Source of the DNA: Theocolax elegans | Taxonomy: Eukaryota; Arthropoda; Insecta; Hymenoptera; Cerocephalidae | DNA: 64,000 bases | Reading direction: 5' to 3' | Assembly (NCBI GenBank): GCA_026168455.1 | Contig: CM047429.1 | Location: 50,723,027 to 50,787,026, forward strand | In this document: positions 19,701-31,971 of the stretch, piece after piece | Layout of the letters: each line of letters opens with the position of its first letter | Position numbering within the stretch: the stretch's first letter is position 1 | The notes under the pieces: model-generated | What the model was told of the DNA's origin: nothing | What the model saw: only the letters and a program-made list of their open reading frames with translations | Database searches by the model: none | Translations under genes and position numbers: made by a program

Positions 19701-22700
19701 TAAATTATTATATTTATTATATTTTTGTAATTGAAAATAATTATTTATCTGTTTTTTTGTTATTTTTAGACTTGTCAAGCTGACTTAGTGCGTGATAATG
19801 GTCATAAATATTTTTTGTCTGTTTTACAAGACACTTCAATGCCGGTATGTGTATTTAATTTTTCAATGGATAATATAAAACAATCAAATAAGTAAAATAA
19901 ATAATGTTTTTCCAGAGTGAGTACAGAACATTAGCTGCTTTTGTGCTTGCATGTATAGTTAATAATTATCCTCCTGGTCAAGAGGCAGCTTTACAAGGCA
20001 GTTTAGTATCAATTTGTTTGGAACAATTAGGAGATTCAAATCCTTTACTAAGACAATGGTTATGTTTGTGCCTTGCGAGATTATGGCATAATTATGATAA
20101 AGCCAGATGGTGTGGCGTCCGAGATATAGCGCACGAAAAGCTATACACTCTTTTGCAAGACCCTGTGCCTGAAGTATGTAGTTTTTTTGTTATGTTCATT
20201 ATATACATTTACATGTATGTACAAATTAATTATAACTCATATATTTAGGTTCGTGCTGCAAGTGTTTATGCATTAGGAACTTTCATAAATAGTGTAACGA
20301 AACGAAGTGAACATGCTAATAATATAGATCAAACAATCGCAACAATGTTAATTAACACTGTTACATATGATATGTGTCCTCTAGTCAGACAGGTTTGTTC
20401 TTTATTGTTTAAATTGTAAGAATTTAATAAGTATGCATAAAGTAAATTTCATTTTAGGAGTTGGTGGTGGCTTTACAATGGATGGTACTGCATTTTGAAA
20501 ATTCTTTTGTCACCTTAGCTGTTGCTGAAGAAAACAGCAGAAGAGATTTGGTAGTTGAGACACTTTCACCTTTCAGTGGAATGAGAAGAATAAGCTCCAA
20601 AGACAGGCTGAAAATGCTATCACCAAATAGCACTTACGCGATTGATACAACAGATGGATTTGGCAGCGATAAAATCAAACGGGTTTCTTCAGTTTCATCA
20701 ATTAGTAGTTTAGGTATGATTAAGTGAATCTTATATTAGGTTCAAAGATGAAAACTTGGTTGTGGATAATTATCATCTCTTGTTTCATCTCGCTCACCAG
20801 GAAATAATTGGGAATTTGTGAGGAAACCTTGTGAATCGTTGGGTAATTTTTGCTAAGTAATAAATTGTACGCATGTTATATTGTAGATTTAGAGCACATA
20901 ATTTAGTCATACACAGCTTTAAATGTTTTCAGCTTTGTACTAAGTACAGTTAAAAGTAATATACGTTTAAACATTATTATCACCATTACAATTTTAATAG
21001 TCGAATTAGTTTAATTTCAATATTAATTTTCTACAGGTCATAGTTCTCTCGGAAATTTACCTAGTCTTTCATATGGAAGTGTTTACATGAAACTGTGGCA
21101 TGGTCTTTGCGGACTGGACAATGATCCCTCACCCTGGCGTTGCAAAAATGTCGCAAGTAGTTACGAATCATATTCGCAATCAAGTAAATCAATAATTAAT
21201 TGTTAAAAAAAATAACATAATTAAATTTTCTTTTAATTAAATTAAATTACCCTTTAAGGTAAAAGAGTCATCAGCCCCAAAAGAAGTCAGCGATGCCAAA
21301 ATATCATCTTCATTGTCATTGCCTCCATCTCCGTCCAATAGAACAAATTATTTGAGGTAAAATTACAAAGTAAAAATATACTTTTTTAATATAAGGGCAT
21401 TTTAATTTTGTATTTATATAATATTTTATGTTACATAAATAGCAAAGGAGAGTCTCCACCAACCGTCAATTCGGCTTCCGATATTTTACGCTCTACTAGA
21501 TTACCAGCACAAGCGAGTAGAACAAGGAAACCAATACCAAACACTGTAAAATAATATATTCAATTAATTTCTTTATCTATCATTGATTCTTAGCTGAGCA
21601 ATATAAAAAAAGCAAACTATTTTTTATTTATAGATGTCAGAGGAATCTGATGAGGTATCGGGTATCAAACAACCCTTAATAACGTCGCAATTTGTGGATT
21701 GGAGTTGTTCGCAATTCGCGCAGCCGGTAAGTTTCGACGCTGAAGCTGAGTCGACAAGCGACGTGGAGAGTCGCGCGCATTACGAACGCGAGTGGCGGTA
21801 TGTATTTTAATGTATAGTATTAAAACAATCAGTGTCTAAGATGAATTAAATGATTATTGATTTTGTTGCATAGATACTTACGAAATAAAAGACAAAGAAA
21901 AGAAGTGAAGGAGGAGCAATTGAAAGCAGCGAATGGACGTATAGAGTCTCAAATATTTCACGCACGATGTCCCCAAGCTCCAGAAGTTTTATTGTTTCAT
22001 CCTTTTGATTCGCATTTAGCAGTAGCGTGCAAAGATTATTTTGGGTAAGTTCTCGATAAATACAAGTTCGCTCGTATTTTATTTTATCGTACAGGTGTAA
22101 CTAAGTAAGCATGTTACAGCATTTGGGATTGGCACAGTGGTACCAAACTGACGTATCACGCCAGTCGGGGGAGTCGACCATCCCGCATTACTGCTTTAGA
22201 ATTTATAAATTCTCACGACGTAGCTTTGTTAATGGTAGGTTCAGATGATGGCTCAGTCAGGGTTTGGAAAAAGTATTACAACATATTGGGTCAAGAACCT
22301 ATGCTTCTAACTGCGTGGCAAGCGCTTGCTGATCTTCAACCTGTTGTTAAGAGTTCTATGGGTAATATTTATATTAAATTTAAAAAATTGACAAGCAAAT
22401 TACGTCGTTTAAAGTTAGAAGTTAATTATTTTAATTTATATTGTATTATTTTTTTATATTTAGGCACTGCTGGACTTGTAACTAGTTGGGAACAACACTC
22501 TTTAACTCTAGCGGTAACTGGTGACGTAAAAAGCGTCAGACTTTGGGACGCTCAAACAGAACTAAAAGATCAAGATATTCCAACAGGCGCGGATTGTTGC
22601 GTTACTTGTTTGGACACGGATAATACTGGTAAAAACTATGTGCAATGCGTTTAATCGTAGTAGAATTTGATTATAATCGGTATATATAATATAGTATATT

Positions 22701-23253
22701 AAATTCGTTGCAGGTAACATGATGGTGCTTGGTTGCGGAGATGGTTCGGTTCGACTTTTCGATCGAAGACTGCCGGCTACCGAAGCCCGAGTGATGACTT
22801 ATAGAGAACACAATGCGTGGGTTCTTGGAGCGTATCTTAGAAAATCTGGTAATTCCTCTACTAAGTTAATTACTGGTTCTTCATCTGGTGATATTCGTTT
22901 TTACGATCTACGAAAGAATTCGTCCACTAATACGGTACAAACGACTCAAGGAATCACGACGTTTGTGATGCACGAAAATGCTGATATTTTTGCAAGGTAA
23001 TTCATTAAAATATACAACGTTAATCGGATAAAGTTTAACGATTGTTTATAATTTTGACAGCTCCACCAACCAGTGCATTAGTATATACAATATGTCGGGT
23101 CATAACCTAAACACGATCAAGTTCCACGAAGGATTCATGAGTACAAGAATCGGACCTGTAAGTTGCTTAAATTTTCATCCTCATCGAGTTGTTTTGGCAA
23201 CTGGTTGTATCGACAGTACTGTTACCGCTTACGCATCCGAACATCGTAGATGA
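16780..23253 (+). CDS. raptor: Raptor, regulatory-associated protein of mTOR
   Basis: This is the scaffold and substrate-recruiting subunit of mTORC1. Twenty-two coding exons: 16780-17040, 17358-17460, 17672-17913, 17997-18143, 18219-18404, 18480-18539, 18923-19023, 19100-19233, 19309-19692, 19770-19844, 19916-20173, 20249-20392, 20458-20713, 21037-21183, 21259-21356, 21443-21545, 21634-21797, 21874-22044, 22120-22361, 22464-22628, 22714-22996 and 23061-23253. If one extra base is disregarded in each of exons 5 and 14, the length is 1304 residues (human 1335). The caspase-like RNC domain has HYNGHG and YDCSNAG. HEAT repeats contain [12 protein letters not shown] and [18 protein letters not shown]40 repeats include [18 protein letters not shown] and MTYREH. 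The first ATG is 16780; CCACCATGG at 16861 is a stronger context and may be the real start. Breaks: a +1 insertion at about 18313 and another at about 21126. An AATAAA lies at 23338. Confidence 0.96.
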
Positions 23254-25849
23254 CCGTCGGAAGTCGACCTCTTGTAGAGTTATATTTTCTATCCTGTTGA
23301 AAATAGACCACGAGTGGTCGAATAATTTATTTTCCTAATAAAGATGAATTTATCGGTTCGATAAAATATTGGACACAAATATACGCACGCATACAAACAT
23401 TTTACTCTTCGACTTCAAAAGCTTAAAAGCTATAATATCGTGTCTTTTATGCAATCTTTATTATGTACATTATAAATATATATTATATATATATAAGAAA
23501 GCTATAACAACTATTTGGATGAATCGCACTATATTACGTATACAAAAATTGGGCAGCAATACTATTATAAAGTTTTATTATATATAAATATAATTTATAG
23601 GATACAACTTAAGTTGCGAGTAGTACCGACGATCATTGTGATATAAAAAAGTAATATAATTCTCGCCATTGGGAAATGATGATAATGTAAAAGAAACAAA
23701 GTATATCAAATTTTTGTTGAATCGCGCGTGTTACCTTTGTAAATACAAATAAGCTTGCGTTAATTGTAATTCTGTGTGCCTGAGCGACGTATATATATAT
23801 ATCATTCAAGAAGGGAAGTGATTGATGATAACAGAGGCCTACGTCTGTAATGTATTTGTCGAATAATTGTGCATATAATTCGAAATTAGCGATACTTATC
23901 GTAAACCGCGAACAATAATTATGCAATTGTATAATATTTTTGAGAGAGCTTACAGTACAGGTGTACTTAACGTTATTAAGCTGACTAAAGTACTGCCTAA
24001 AAAATGAAAAGTTAAATTACACGTTTTGTTCGACATATCGCAGTAACGATAATGTAAAACTAGTCAAAGAAAAAATCTAACGATCGGCGAATGCATTAGA
24101 AATAAGATTTCGCAAGTTTACAAAATGAATTATCATTACAAATAAATTCTTGTACAGCATTGTACACACTTTTGCACATAGTAGCCTTACAAATAATGTA
24201 ACGATAAAAGTACAACGTAGTGACGTATAAATAAAATGCGGCTCTTGTAATTGTGAATTTTATTTCAAATTTGTAAATTGCGCGTATTATAAGTACATTA
24301 TTAGTTATTAAAAAAATAAAAATGAAAATACATATGTTTATCAACACAAAATATTTTGATTAAATAATTTTCATAATTCTTATTTTTATCAAAATAAATA
24401 GTAAATAATATTTTATATAGAATATAAATTTCATCAGTATTATATTTTTTACAATTCTGTTTAGATTTATTAATTTATTTTACAAAATTGGCTCAATTTT
24501 AATGTGGAATAATTTTGAGTATTAAAGGTTTGTAGTATATGAATATATAAAGAGGATTTTAAAATATTCAGAAGTTCTAATTTGGAAGTTTAAACATTAT
24601 ACTTAATCATACATTGCATATAATTTAGTTCCAGAGTCTAAAAATAAAATTGTTTGAGTGTAACTCGCAATGGTAAAAATTAAAGACAAAGTGACATTAA
24701 AGGTAAAGTAAATAAAGATTAAATTTATTAAAATTTATAGTTCATTTACGATATAAATAAATCACTATGTACATACAAAGATTAAAAAGTTACGCGCTGC
24801 AAGTTAATCGGATGATAATTATGATTATCCACCTAATTTAATATTTATCACGGTAAGTTATACGAAGATCTATCCTTAAAAATCCAAAAATTTAAAAAAT
24901 GTCGATAGAGAAATAGATAAAATACTTAACACGAAAATGTTATTTATAAGACACTCGATATAAAAATTGAAATAATTTGCAAATAATGTTGAATTGTAAC
25001 ATACATTTTATATTTATAAAAGTGTACCCACCGATATTTAAGTGTAAAACACGAGAAAAAGAATGTTGAAATTAAAAGAGGAAAGTAAGATGTAAGTAAA
25101 CCAGGTAATAAATAACGGCAGGGCAGGGAAAGGTAAAAGGGAGGTCCATGGATACAAAAAAGAAGCTCGCATTACGGAAGAGTGTGTATAGTAACATATA
25201 GGTATACCAAGGGTAAGGGGATGCGCGCAAAGGTAGAGGCGCGAGAAAATGCCGAACTATTGGAATGCTTTGATGTTGGGCTCTGGCCCCTTTCTTCTGA
25301 ATTCCACCCATCAGAGATTTTCTACCTGAGAGAATTTAAACGATCTTTATCTATATAGGTATGAATATACAGGCTTTACGGCAGTTATTTTACCCGCGTT
25401 TTCTGTATATTTCTATAGATCGATTTCTTTCAATATTCTTGGGTATACCGGCGGGCACCGGTTGTTATTGTTAGCAAACAGTTTATATAGGTACGTGAAG
25501 TACGATAAAAAAGTGCACATTTCAAGTTTCAAAATATTTAGTAGTTTTAATTAAAACTTTAATTACATCATTTGATTAAGTACCTAAAGTAACTTGAACA
25601 TTTTTTCTATATGTTCAATTAGCGCACGTCAGACTAGAGCAACAGAAGACGAGATGAACGTGTAATGACGGATCGGCCAATTAGCGCTGCAGCAGCTGAG
25701 CCAAGAGTCAAGTGTCGCGAATTGGTTTAGACGTGAGTATCGTAGTGACAGTGGGTAGTGGGCAAGGATAGGTATCCATGTCCATTGTCAGACGAATGTC
25801 GAGTATGTGGTACATCAGCTGTCAGCTTAGTTATGTGCATGTGTGTATA
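23254..25849. other. Raptor 3'UTR and spacer before the rearranged block
   Basis: The stretch is AT-rich. A raptor polyadenylation signal (AATAAAG, near 23337) is followed by sequence with no recognisable gene. Open frames such as 23633-23926 and 24096-24347 (minus strand) are hydrophobic, low-complexity translations of AT-rich DNA. Base composition shifts toward GC near 25640-25850, before the Plpp promoter. Confidence 0.5.
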
Positions 25850-25879
25850 TATATAGGTATATAACACGTATAGTATAGT

Positions 25880-26508
25880 ATGCGAGACAGAGAGCGAGGT
25901 TCGAGCGAGTGCCCGAGATTCGAGGATTCGAGTGCGCGCAGTCCGCGCCGCCGCACCCGCCGAGTGGGAGGTGGGATCGTCGGTTACGATGTTGTGTATT
26001 TCTATAGCCGTAGGTATACGTTGTAGCGTAGTAGCGAGTAAACTTCGGAACCTCGACGCTCGGTAGTCGGCGCTAGGCGCACAGTCACGGTCTCCGTACT
26101 CTCGTCTCTCAGTGACAGTCTGCACCAATTGTGTCGGTCGACATCGAGAGAACTCGAGACTCTCGAGAGGGTCGAGAGAGGTGTCTCGGGTCTCGGGACT
26201 CGACTGTGAGCCTCGGCGCGCAGCTGCTCAGTTCAGAATCCGCCGGTAGTCTCTCGCGACACTCGAGGCGCTCCGGTGTTCACCCCGAGCCGAGCTCACC
26301 GAGGAGAAGAAGCGCGCGCGCGCGCGCGTTGGGTGCACTTTGGGAGCGCGAGCCGCGAGTCAGCCCCGCGCGCTCGATCGATCTTCACCCCTCGGTCTCC
26401 GCTGCAGTTATCGCGAAGCGGGTGCGCCCGGTGAACGCGAGGGCTGCCCGAGCCTGGGAGAAAAAAACAATAAATCAAAGACGGACCGGTCAGGTCGAAG
26501 CAGCAATA
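25880..26508 (+). promoter_or_regulatory. CpG-rich promoter/5'UTR of Plpp, copy 1
   Basis: A strongly GC/CpG-rich island in an AT-rich region leads up to the Plpp start codon at 26509. It contains a (GC)n run at 26312-26328. The same island recurs at 37080-37708 ahead of exon 1 of copy 3. Long open frames here (26131-26673 and others) come from GC richness and show no domain. Exact transcription start is not determined. Confidence 0.55.
26312..26328. repeat. (GC)n microsatellite, repeated at 37512-37528
   Basis: Alternating GC dinucleotides form a short potential Z-DNA tract in the Plpp 5' leader. The identical run occurs in the third block copy. Confidence 0.9.
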
Positions 26509-27899
26509 ATGGACCGTGGCACCAAGCTGGTACTCCGGAAGGTTGCCATCGACGTTGCCTGCCTCTTCGTCGGTGAGTTACCTTATTCCCTTCGAACAGC
26601 TTCGATTAAACGTGCATATAGTATACCTATGTGTCGATCGAGTTTAACCCGGAATGACCAAAGGCGCGGCTGACGCGGGGATTTCGAACCGTCGGCGTTG
26701 AGGTTGAATCAGCCGATCGTTTCGGACCCTCGCGAGTCGCGAGTAGCGAGGGACACGCGATTGCCAACGCTCCACTTTGCACGCGAAGCGAAAGTGTTCG
26801 TCTAAGTGCATATATGTATTATACCTATATATGCATATGTGCGAACGTATGCCTATATGCTTGAGAGTTGAGTAACGCTGAAAGGGAAAGCGGTAGGTCG
26901 AAGAATAACCGTGACTGGAAGAACGAGATGGGTGATGATGCTTTAAGGGGACGGGGACCGAGGAGCCCCGATGAATGGCTCGGCACGCTCGCGAAAAGAA
27001 CAGCGAGGAAGGAGTGGCTTTTGTGCACTTAAATACATAGGGGGGCACGAATGTATACGATCGTCCTGTGTCCTGCGAAGCGTGTCAAGGCAGCTAATCT
27101 AGAAAATACCGCGTTCTATACACAATGCTCAAACCTGCGTGCGTAACGTAATAACGTAACGACTTAAATCGCGCCAGATTACCCAAACATCTTCTACACT
27201 CCAAACTCGTTTTACTTGTTTTCTTTTTACCGTAACTATGGTAAATGTAACTGCACCTATATTTTGTGTATCTGTATACAGATCCGATTAAAAATTAAAT
27301 TTCATACCCGGTTTTCCGATACGATGTACTTATAATTTTACCTATAAGGGGTTGCATTATCGGTAGACACGCTGTGCGAGAAGCCAACCCCGACGAAATC
27401 AATATCGGTTTATCCTTTCTTGGTGATTGCAACGTACGTCCTTCCGTCTCCTGTTTTATTGCTTACATTTTTGCAATCTCGATGTCATTCGGTGACGCAA
27501 ACGTAAGCGCTCGTTTGCCATCCTTAAACCTTATTTTTCGCGCGTCAAAATGCGTAATTGATTATCTTATCTTAGATAACGATCGTTTATTTTCCTCTTG
27601 TCAGAGTGTGCGTTAGAACTTTTTTATTTTCAATTTAACGAACGATCACCCAGAATTTATTGGTTTATTATTAACTCAATCAAATATTGAAAGATGGCTA
27701 GGGTTTTATAAAAATCGCTAATTAATATATAATATTAATTATTACAGTGGGCATGTCGGTACTGATGTTCTACCTCTTCGGCAAGCCTTACGAGCGTGGC
27801 TTTTTTTGCAACGACGAGTCGATCAGCCATCCGTTTCACACATCCACGGTCACCAGTCCAATGCTCTACGTCACCGGACTTTTCCTTCCAATCTGTACG
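26509..27899 (+). CDS. Plpp exons 1-2, upstream duplicate (partial gene)
   Basis: Exon 1 is 26509-26572 (MDRGTKLVLRK, then a hydrophobic stretch, split after GTC G by GTGAGT). Exon 2 is 27748-27899 (GMSVLMFYLFGKPYERGF, then CNDESISHP). Together they make 216 nt in frame and are intact, identical in coding sequence to 37709-39099. From here the remaining exons can only be reached across the inverted copy and copy 3. Either this is an alternative upstream first-exon pair of a real rearranged gene, or it is a falsely duplicated contig segment. It encodes only the N terminus and the first membrane segments. Confidence 0.6.
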
Positions 27900-28588
27900 G
27901 TGAGTCACCATCGTCACCTTCTTTTTCTCTTTTTTTTTTTACTTTATTCATTTTTTCCTTCTTCATATTTTTCGATTCACACGTGCGCCGTGTCTCATCT
28001 CGTATTTTTCACCTGGCCATTATTCCCCTTCTCCTTCATCCAACACCCATCCGTATTATTACTCATCTATATGTACACTTTGTGTCTTACACTTTACGTG
28101 TACATTGATTCCTCTTTTTCAAGCAATAAAATGAATCTAACGGGTTTCAATTGATTGAATAGTTGAAAAAAAATAATTAAAAAAAAATGTCTATTGTATT
28201 ACAAGTCTCGTTTTACCAACAACCAATATCGGTCTATCGATTTACTTAAACATTTTTTTAACTATTTCCTGCACGAAATTTTTTTTTATAGTATTTTCGC
28301 AAGTACGTTTAATGTACACACGGACGACGATAATATAAAATTTATTTTCAACGAATCACGAAAATGATATCGATGACAATCGATGTACACGTGCGCTTGT
28401 TGTTTTAAAGAAAATTTTTATTGTGGGCAAATTAGTCACTCGTATGTCAAATACATATACGAGATCTCCGATTTGCTCTCTATTTGAAGTGCATATAAGT
28501 ACTTGGATCGTTGCGTGGAGTTTTACGTATTATTATTAATGCCAGTGTCTACACTTAATTTCTTAACTATACAATTACATATATATAT

Positions 28589-29428
28589 GGGGTATTCCAC
28601 GTGAAGTGGTCCGATCAAAATTTTAAAATGCCCCAAATTTTGGGTACACATTGCAAATGTTTTTCAGAATACAGAAAAAAATTTTTAGGTACTGGAATTT
28701 ATTAGTTCAAAAGTTATTCTAACCTCAAAAAGTGAACTTTTTCCAGTTTTTTTCAACACCAGCTGGGTTCATCGCTATTTAACTCAAAATCTATCAACTT
28801 TTACTATAGAACATTATATGTAACATTCGTTGCTAATTATGTCTAGAATTTATCCTTCTGGGTTAGAATTTCCAATCTCAAGGTTAATGACAAATAAACT
28901 ACATGTCAACATTCAACTTAAAAAAAAACTAACTTCGCCACAATTGATTTATTTATCCAAAAGTCTAAAAGAAAGCTTGGAGCAATACCTTTCAAATGAT
29001 CATAAAAATGCTACAGATCATTTGAAAGGTATTGCTCCAAGCTTTCTTTTGGACTTTTGGATAAAAAAATCAATTGTGGCGAAGTTAGTTTTTTTTTAAG
29101 TTGAATGTTGACATGTAGTTTATTTGTCATTAACCTTGAGATTGGAAATTCTAACCCAGAAGGATAAATTCTAGACATAATTAGCAACGAATGTTACATA
29201 TAATGTTCTATAGTAAAAGTTGATAGATTTTGAGTTAAATAGCGATGAACCCAGCTGGTGTTGAAAAAAACTGGAAAAAGTTCACTTTTTGAGGTTAGAA
29301 TAACTTTTGAACTAATAAATTCCAGTACCTAAAAATTTTTTTCTGTATTCTGAAAAACATTTGCAATGTGTACTCAAAATTTGGGGCATTTTAAAATTTT
29401 GATCGGACCACTTCACGTGGAATACCCC
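28589..29428. mobile_element. Young fold-back element (long inverted repeat), copy 1
   Basis: This is an 840-bp near-perfect palindrome. The left arm starts GGGGTATTCCACGTGAAGTG and the right arm ends with its complement, CACGTGGAATACCCC. Each arm is about 410-420 bp, meeting at a small loop near 29008 (TGATCATAAAAATGC). It is flanked by TA/AT dinucleotide runs on both sides, so a TA target is likely but the duplication cannot be read. There is no transposase; open frames are arm translations. The near-identical arms suggest recent origin or gene conversion. It lies in Plpp intron 2. Confidence 0.85.
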
Positions 29429-30904
29429 ATATATATATATATATATATATATGGTAAAACTACTTACACACGCAACAACGATTATAATTACAATATATTT
29501 ATCGAGAATAACAAATATTTAACCGATAGCTATCGACAACGATTAGTTTGGTTACGAAAGAGATATAATATCGCAAAAAAATCTATGCAACTGTAAATTA
29601 TATATATAAATAAACAAAAACGAACGTTTCAATCGATTCAATTAACTATAAATTTGATAAAAAAAACCTAAATATATATATATATCATTCGCATTATTGA
29701 AAGAGCAAGGTGCGTCATAGTGTATATATAACACACGATTAAGAATTCATTACAACGGTTCACGTATCGTTTATGTATTCGGTATAGACACGTTACACGT
29801 ACTATAAGGTAAAGCCCCCACGCGAAACTTGAACATAGGGAAAATCTATCCTGGTATATATAATATGCGGGGGTAAAGACTTTAAATTTGTTACAGTATC
29901 GTACGTTGTACAGTTGTATCATAACGGTTTTTTTTTCTCAAACATTATTAAATATAAACTTTTCTCTTACTAAATAGAAAAAATATTTATATACACCTAT
30001 ATACACGTGATTTGTAAAGGAAAATAATGTTTTAATTGTTAAAAACAGATAGTGCGCTTGTATAATTTACAGTTGACTTGAGTTTCAAAGCTCGTATTGC
30101 ACGGTTCCTCGTGCAATTTTATTTTGTACGAAGTTGTTGGTATTAAAATTAGATAATTGTCAAAACAAAGTTATCCTCACAATTGCTTCAAGTAAGCTTA
30201 TTCACATAACATACTTCTATGGGCATAAGATTGTATATATTAATAAATGAAATAAAATAGTGAAGCCACGTCAGTCTTAACGTGTGCGGTATTTATAATT
30301 ATTCTACACAAAGTCTTGAGCTTGTTATGTAATCACTATCTACTTACAATTAGTAAATTACTTCTGTCAAAGGTTTCTATACTACAATCAAATAAGAAAT
30401 GACTTGAAAAGCAATTACATAACAACCACGACTCTTTGTGGCAAATAATTATATTAAATCCTTGTTATGGTTTTCGAGTTTATGTACATAAAACTATAAA
30501 CAATTTAATGTGATTCTAGTGGTGGGCATTCTATTCTTTAAAAGCAATGAAATTTCTTATAAAAATGAAAGGAATATAGTTTATAATTATTCTTATGGTA
30601 AAAGCAGTATGAATAAATTAATAACGTTTAAAAACTTTTTTTCATGAAAAGTTGCTTGAGCAAGTTGTTTTATTTTATTCTTATTTTCTTATTAAAGAAG
30701 TACTCTGGTTTACAAGTTCCGATACTATAAAAAACTGCGTTAGCTTACACGTTAATGCTAATAAAATCAGAGGCTGTTGGAAAATTGTGCACATTAGAAT
30801 TAAACACTATGTTTATAAACTAAAAAGTTCAAAATTAATTTTGTACAACTTCCATTTGTTTACATACAAATTAATACGAGAAATAATTACAATAGTTTTG
30901 CAAG

Positions 30905-31971
30905 GTGCATATTGATCTCTATATGTTAATATTGATCTTTAAGGCAGCTACGGTACAATGAATTTTTTCATCTAAAAGTCTACAAAGTACCTTACATCAA
31001 AAGCTTTCTAATTATTTTCAGGTTGTATACAACTATAGTTGATCTGCTCTTTAATAGAAAGTTATTCAAGCTCAAAGAATCGTAAAAAATTAAAACAACT
31101 GCGGAATTGTGTCAATTACGAAAAGTTATTTTGGCGCAGTGCAGTGAAATAAGTTAAAGTATTTTTTATTTATCACATATAATAAATAAAAATATAATAA
31201 AAAATTGAATAATAGAATATGTTAAAATAATAAAATATTGTCCAATTTACTGATGATCTGTTAAAAATATATTTCATGTATACTGTTTCTGTTGTAAATC
31301 TGATATGACTTTATTTGTTAACTCAAAATCAATGAAGATATCCAAAAATTATTAATTTTGTGTTCCCAATTAGTAATGTATTAATATTACCGTTATGTTG
31401 CAGTGAAACAATATTTCTTAATATTTTACTGCGCTGTGAAAATAACTTTTCAGAATTAACAGAATTTTTATTATTTTGATTTTTTTGCGATCCTTTGAAC
31501 TTAAATAACTTTCTATCAAAGGGTAGACCATAATTACAATCTGAAAACCATAAGAAAGCTTTTGATGTAAGTACTTTCTAGACTTTTAGATGAAAAAATT
31601 AATTTTGGCGTGGTTGTCTTATTTTAAAGATCAATATTGACACGTCGTATATATATATATATTAAAATTTTAAATTAAGAATTCTGACCCGGATGGTTAG
31701 ATTCTACAAAGTATTTGCAGATGAAGTTACATGTAACGTTATAATATATAATGAAAAAGGTAGATTTGAAGATAAATAACTCCAAACATAGCCATTTTTG
31801 GAAAAAATTAAGTAACTCTTTTTTGACGTTAACTTTTATTTAATAACTGTTAAACAATTTATTTTCAGTATCAATATTTTTTTCTAGTTATCTAGAGAAT
31901 ATTTCTAGCCTTTATTTAAAATTTGTTGTATTTTAAAATTTTAATCCGATCAGTTGATGTAAAATCCATTT
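30905..31971. mobile_element. Older, diverged fold-back element of the same family
   Basis: Two diverged inverted arms meet near 31225. Left-arm 30935-31180 pairs with right-arm 31400-31650; shared words include TTTCATCTAAAAGTCTA and TACATCAAAAGCTTTCT. The outer right arm (31650-31971) runs parallel to the young element arm in the same order, with related blocks such as the TTTTAAAATTTT...GATC end, TAGAAT...CC.TC.GGGT.AGAATT, and ATGTCAA.ATT. It is therefore an older relative, with a truncated or unrelated left outer end. No coding capacity is seen. Confidence 0.65.

Larger units (their letters stand above)
25850..31971 (+). repeat. Rearranged block, forward copy 1
   Basis: This segment holds the Plpp promoter, exons 1-2 and much of intron 2. 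It recurs nearly unchanged at 37050-43180 in the same orientation (offset about 11200). It recurs a second time, inverted and with more indels, at 31972-37060; that copy mirrors only about 26830-31971. The right end is the axis of a giant palindrome. Copies 1 and 3 differ by scattered small changes, for example near 25912, 25984, 26068, 26119 and 27713. Confidence 0.93.

Noticed and set aside
25727..26128. 133-codon minus-strand frame opposite the Plpp promoter
   Set aside because: CpG-rich promoter sequence; the product is Arg/Thr-rich with no domain, and its plus-strand context is a leader.
26131..26673. 180-codon frame through the Plpp 5' region
   Set aside because: The upstream part is GC-rich 5'UTR with no family similarity, and it reads through the exon 1 donor. 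The family-like N terminus begins at 26509.
28830..29099. 89-codon frame within the fold-back element, repeated at 40031-40288
   Set aside because: It is a translation of the inverted-repeat arm through the loop. Its repetition comes from DNA duplication, and it resembles no transposase.
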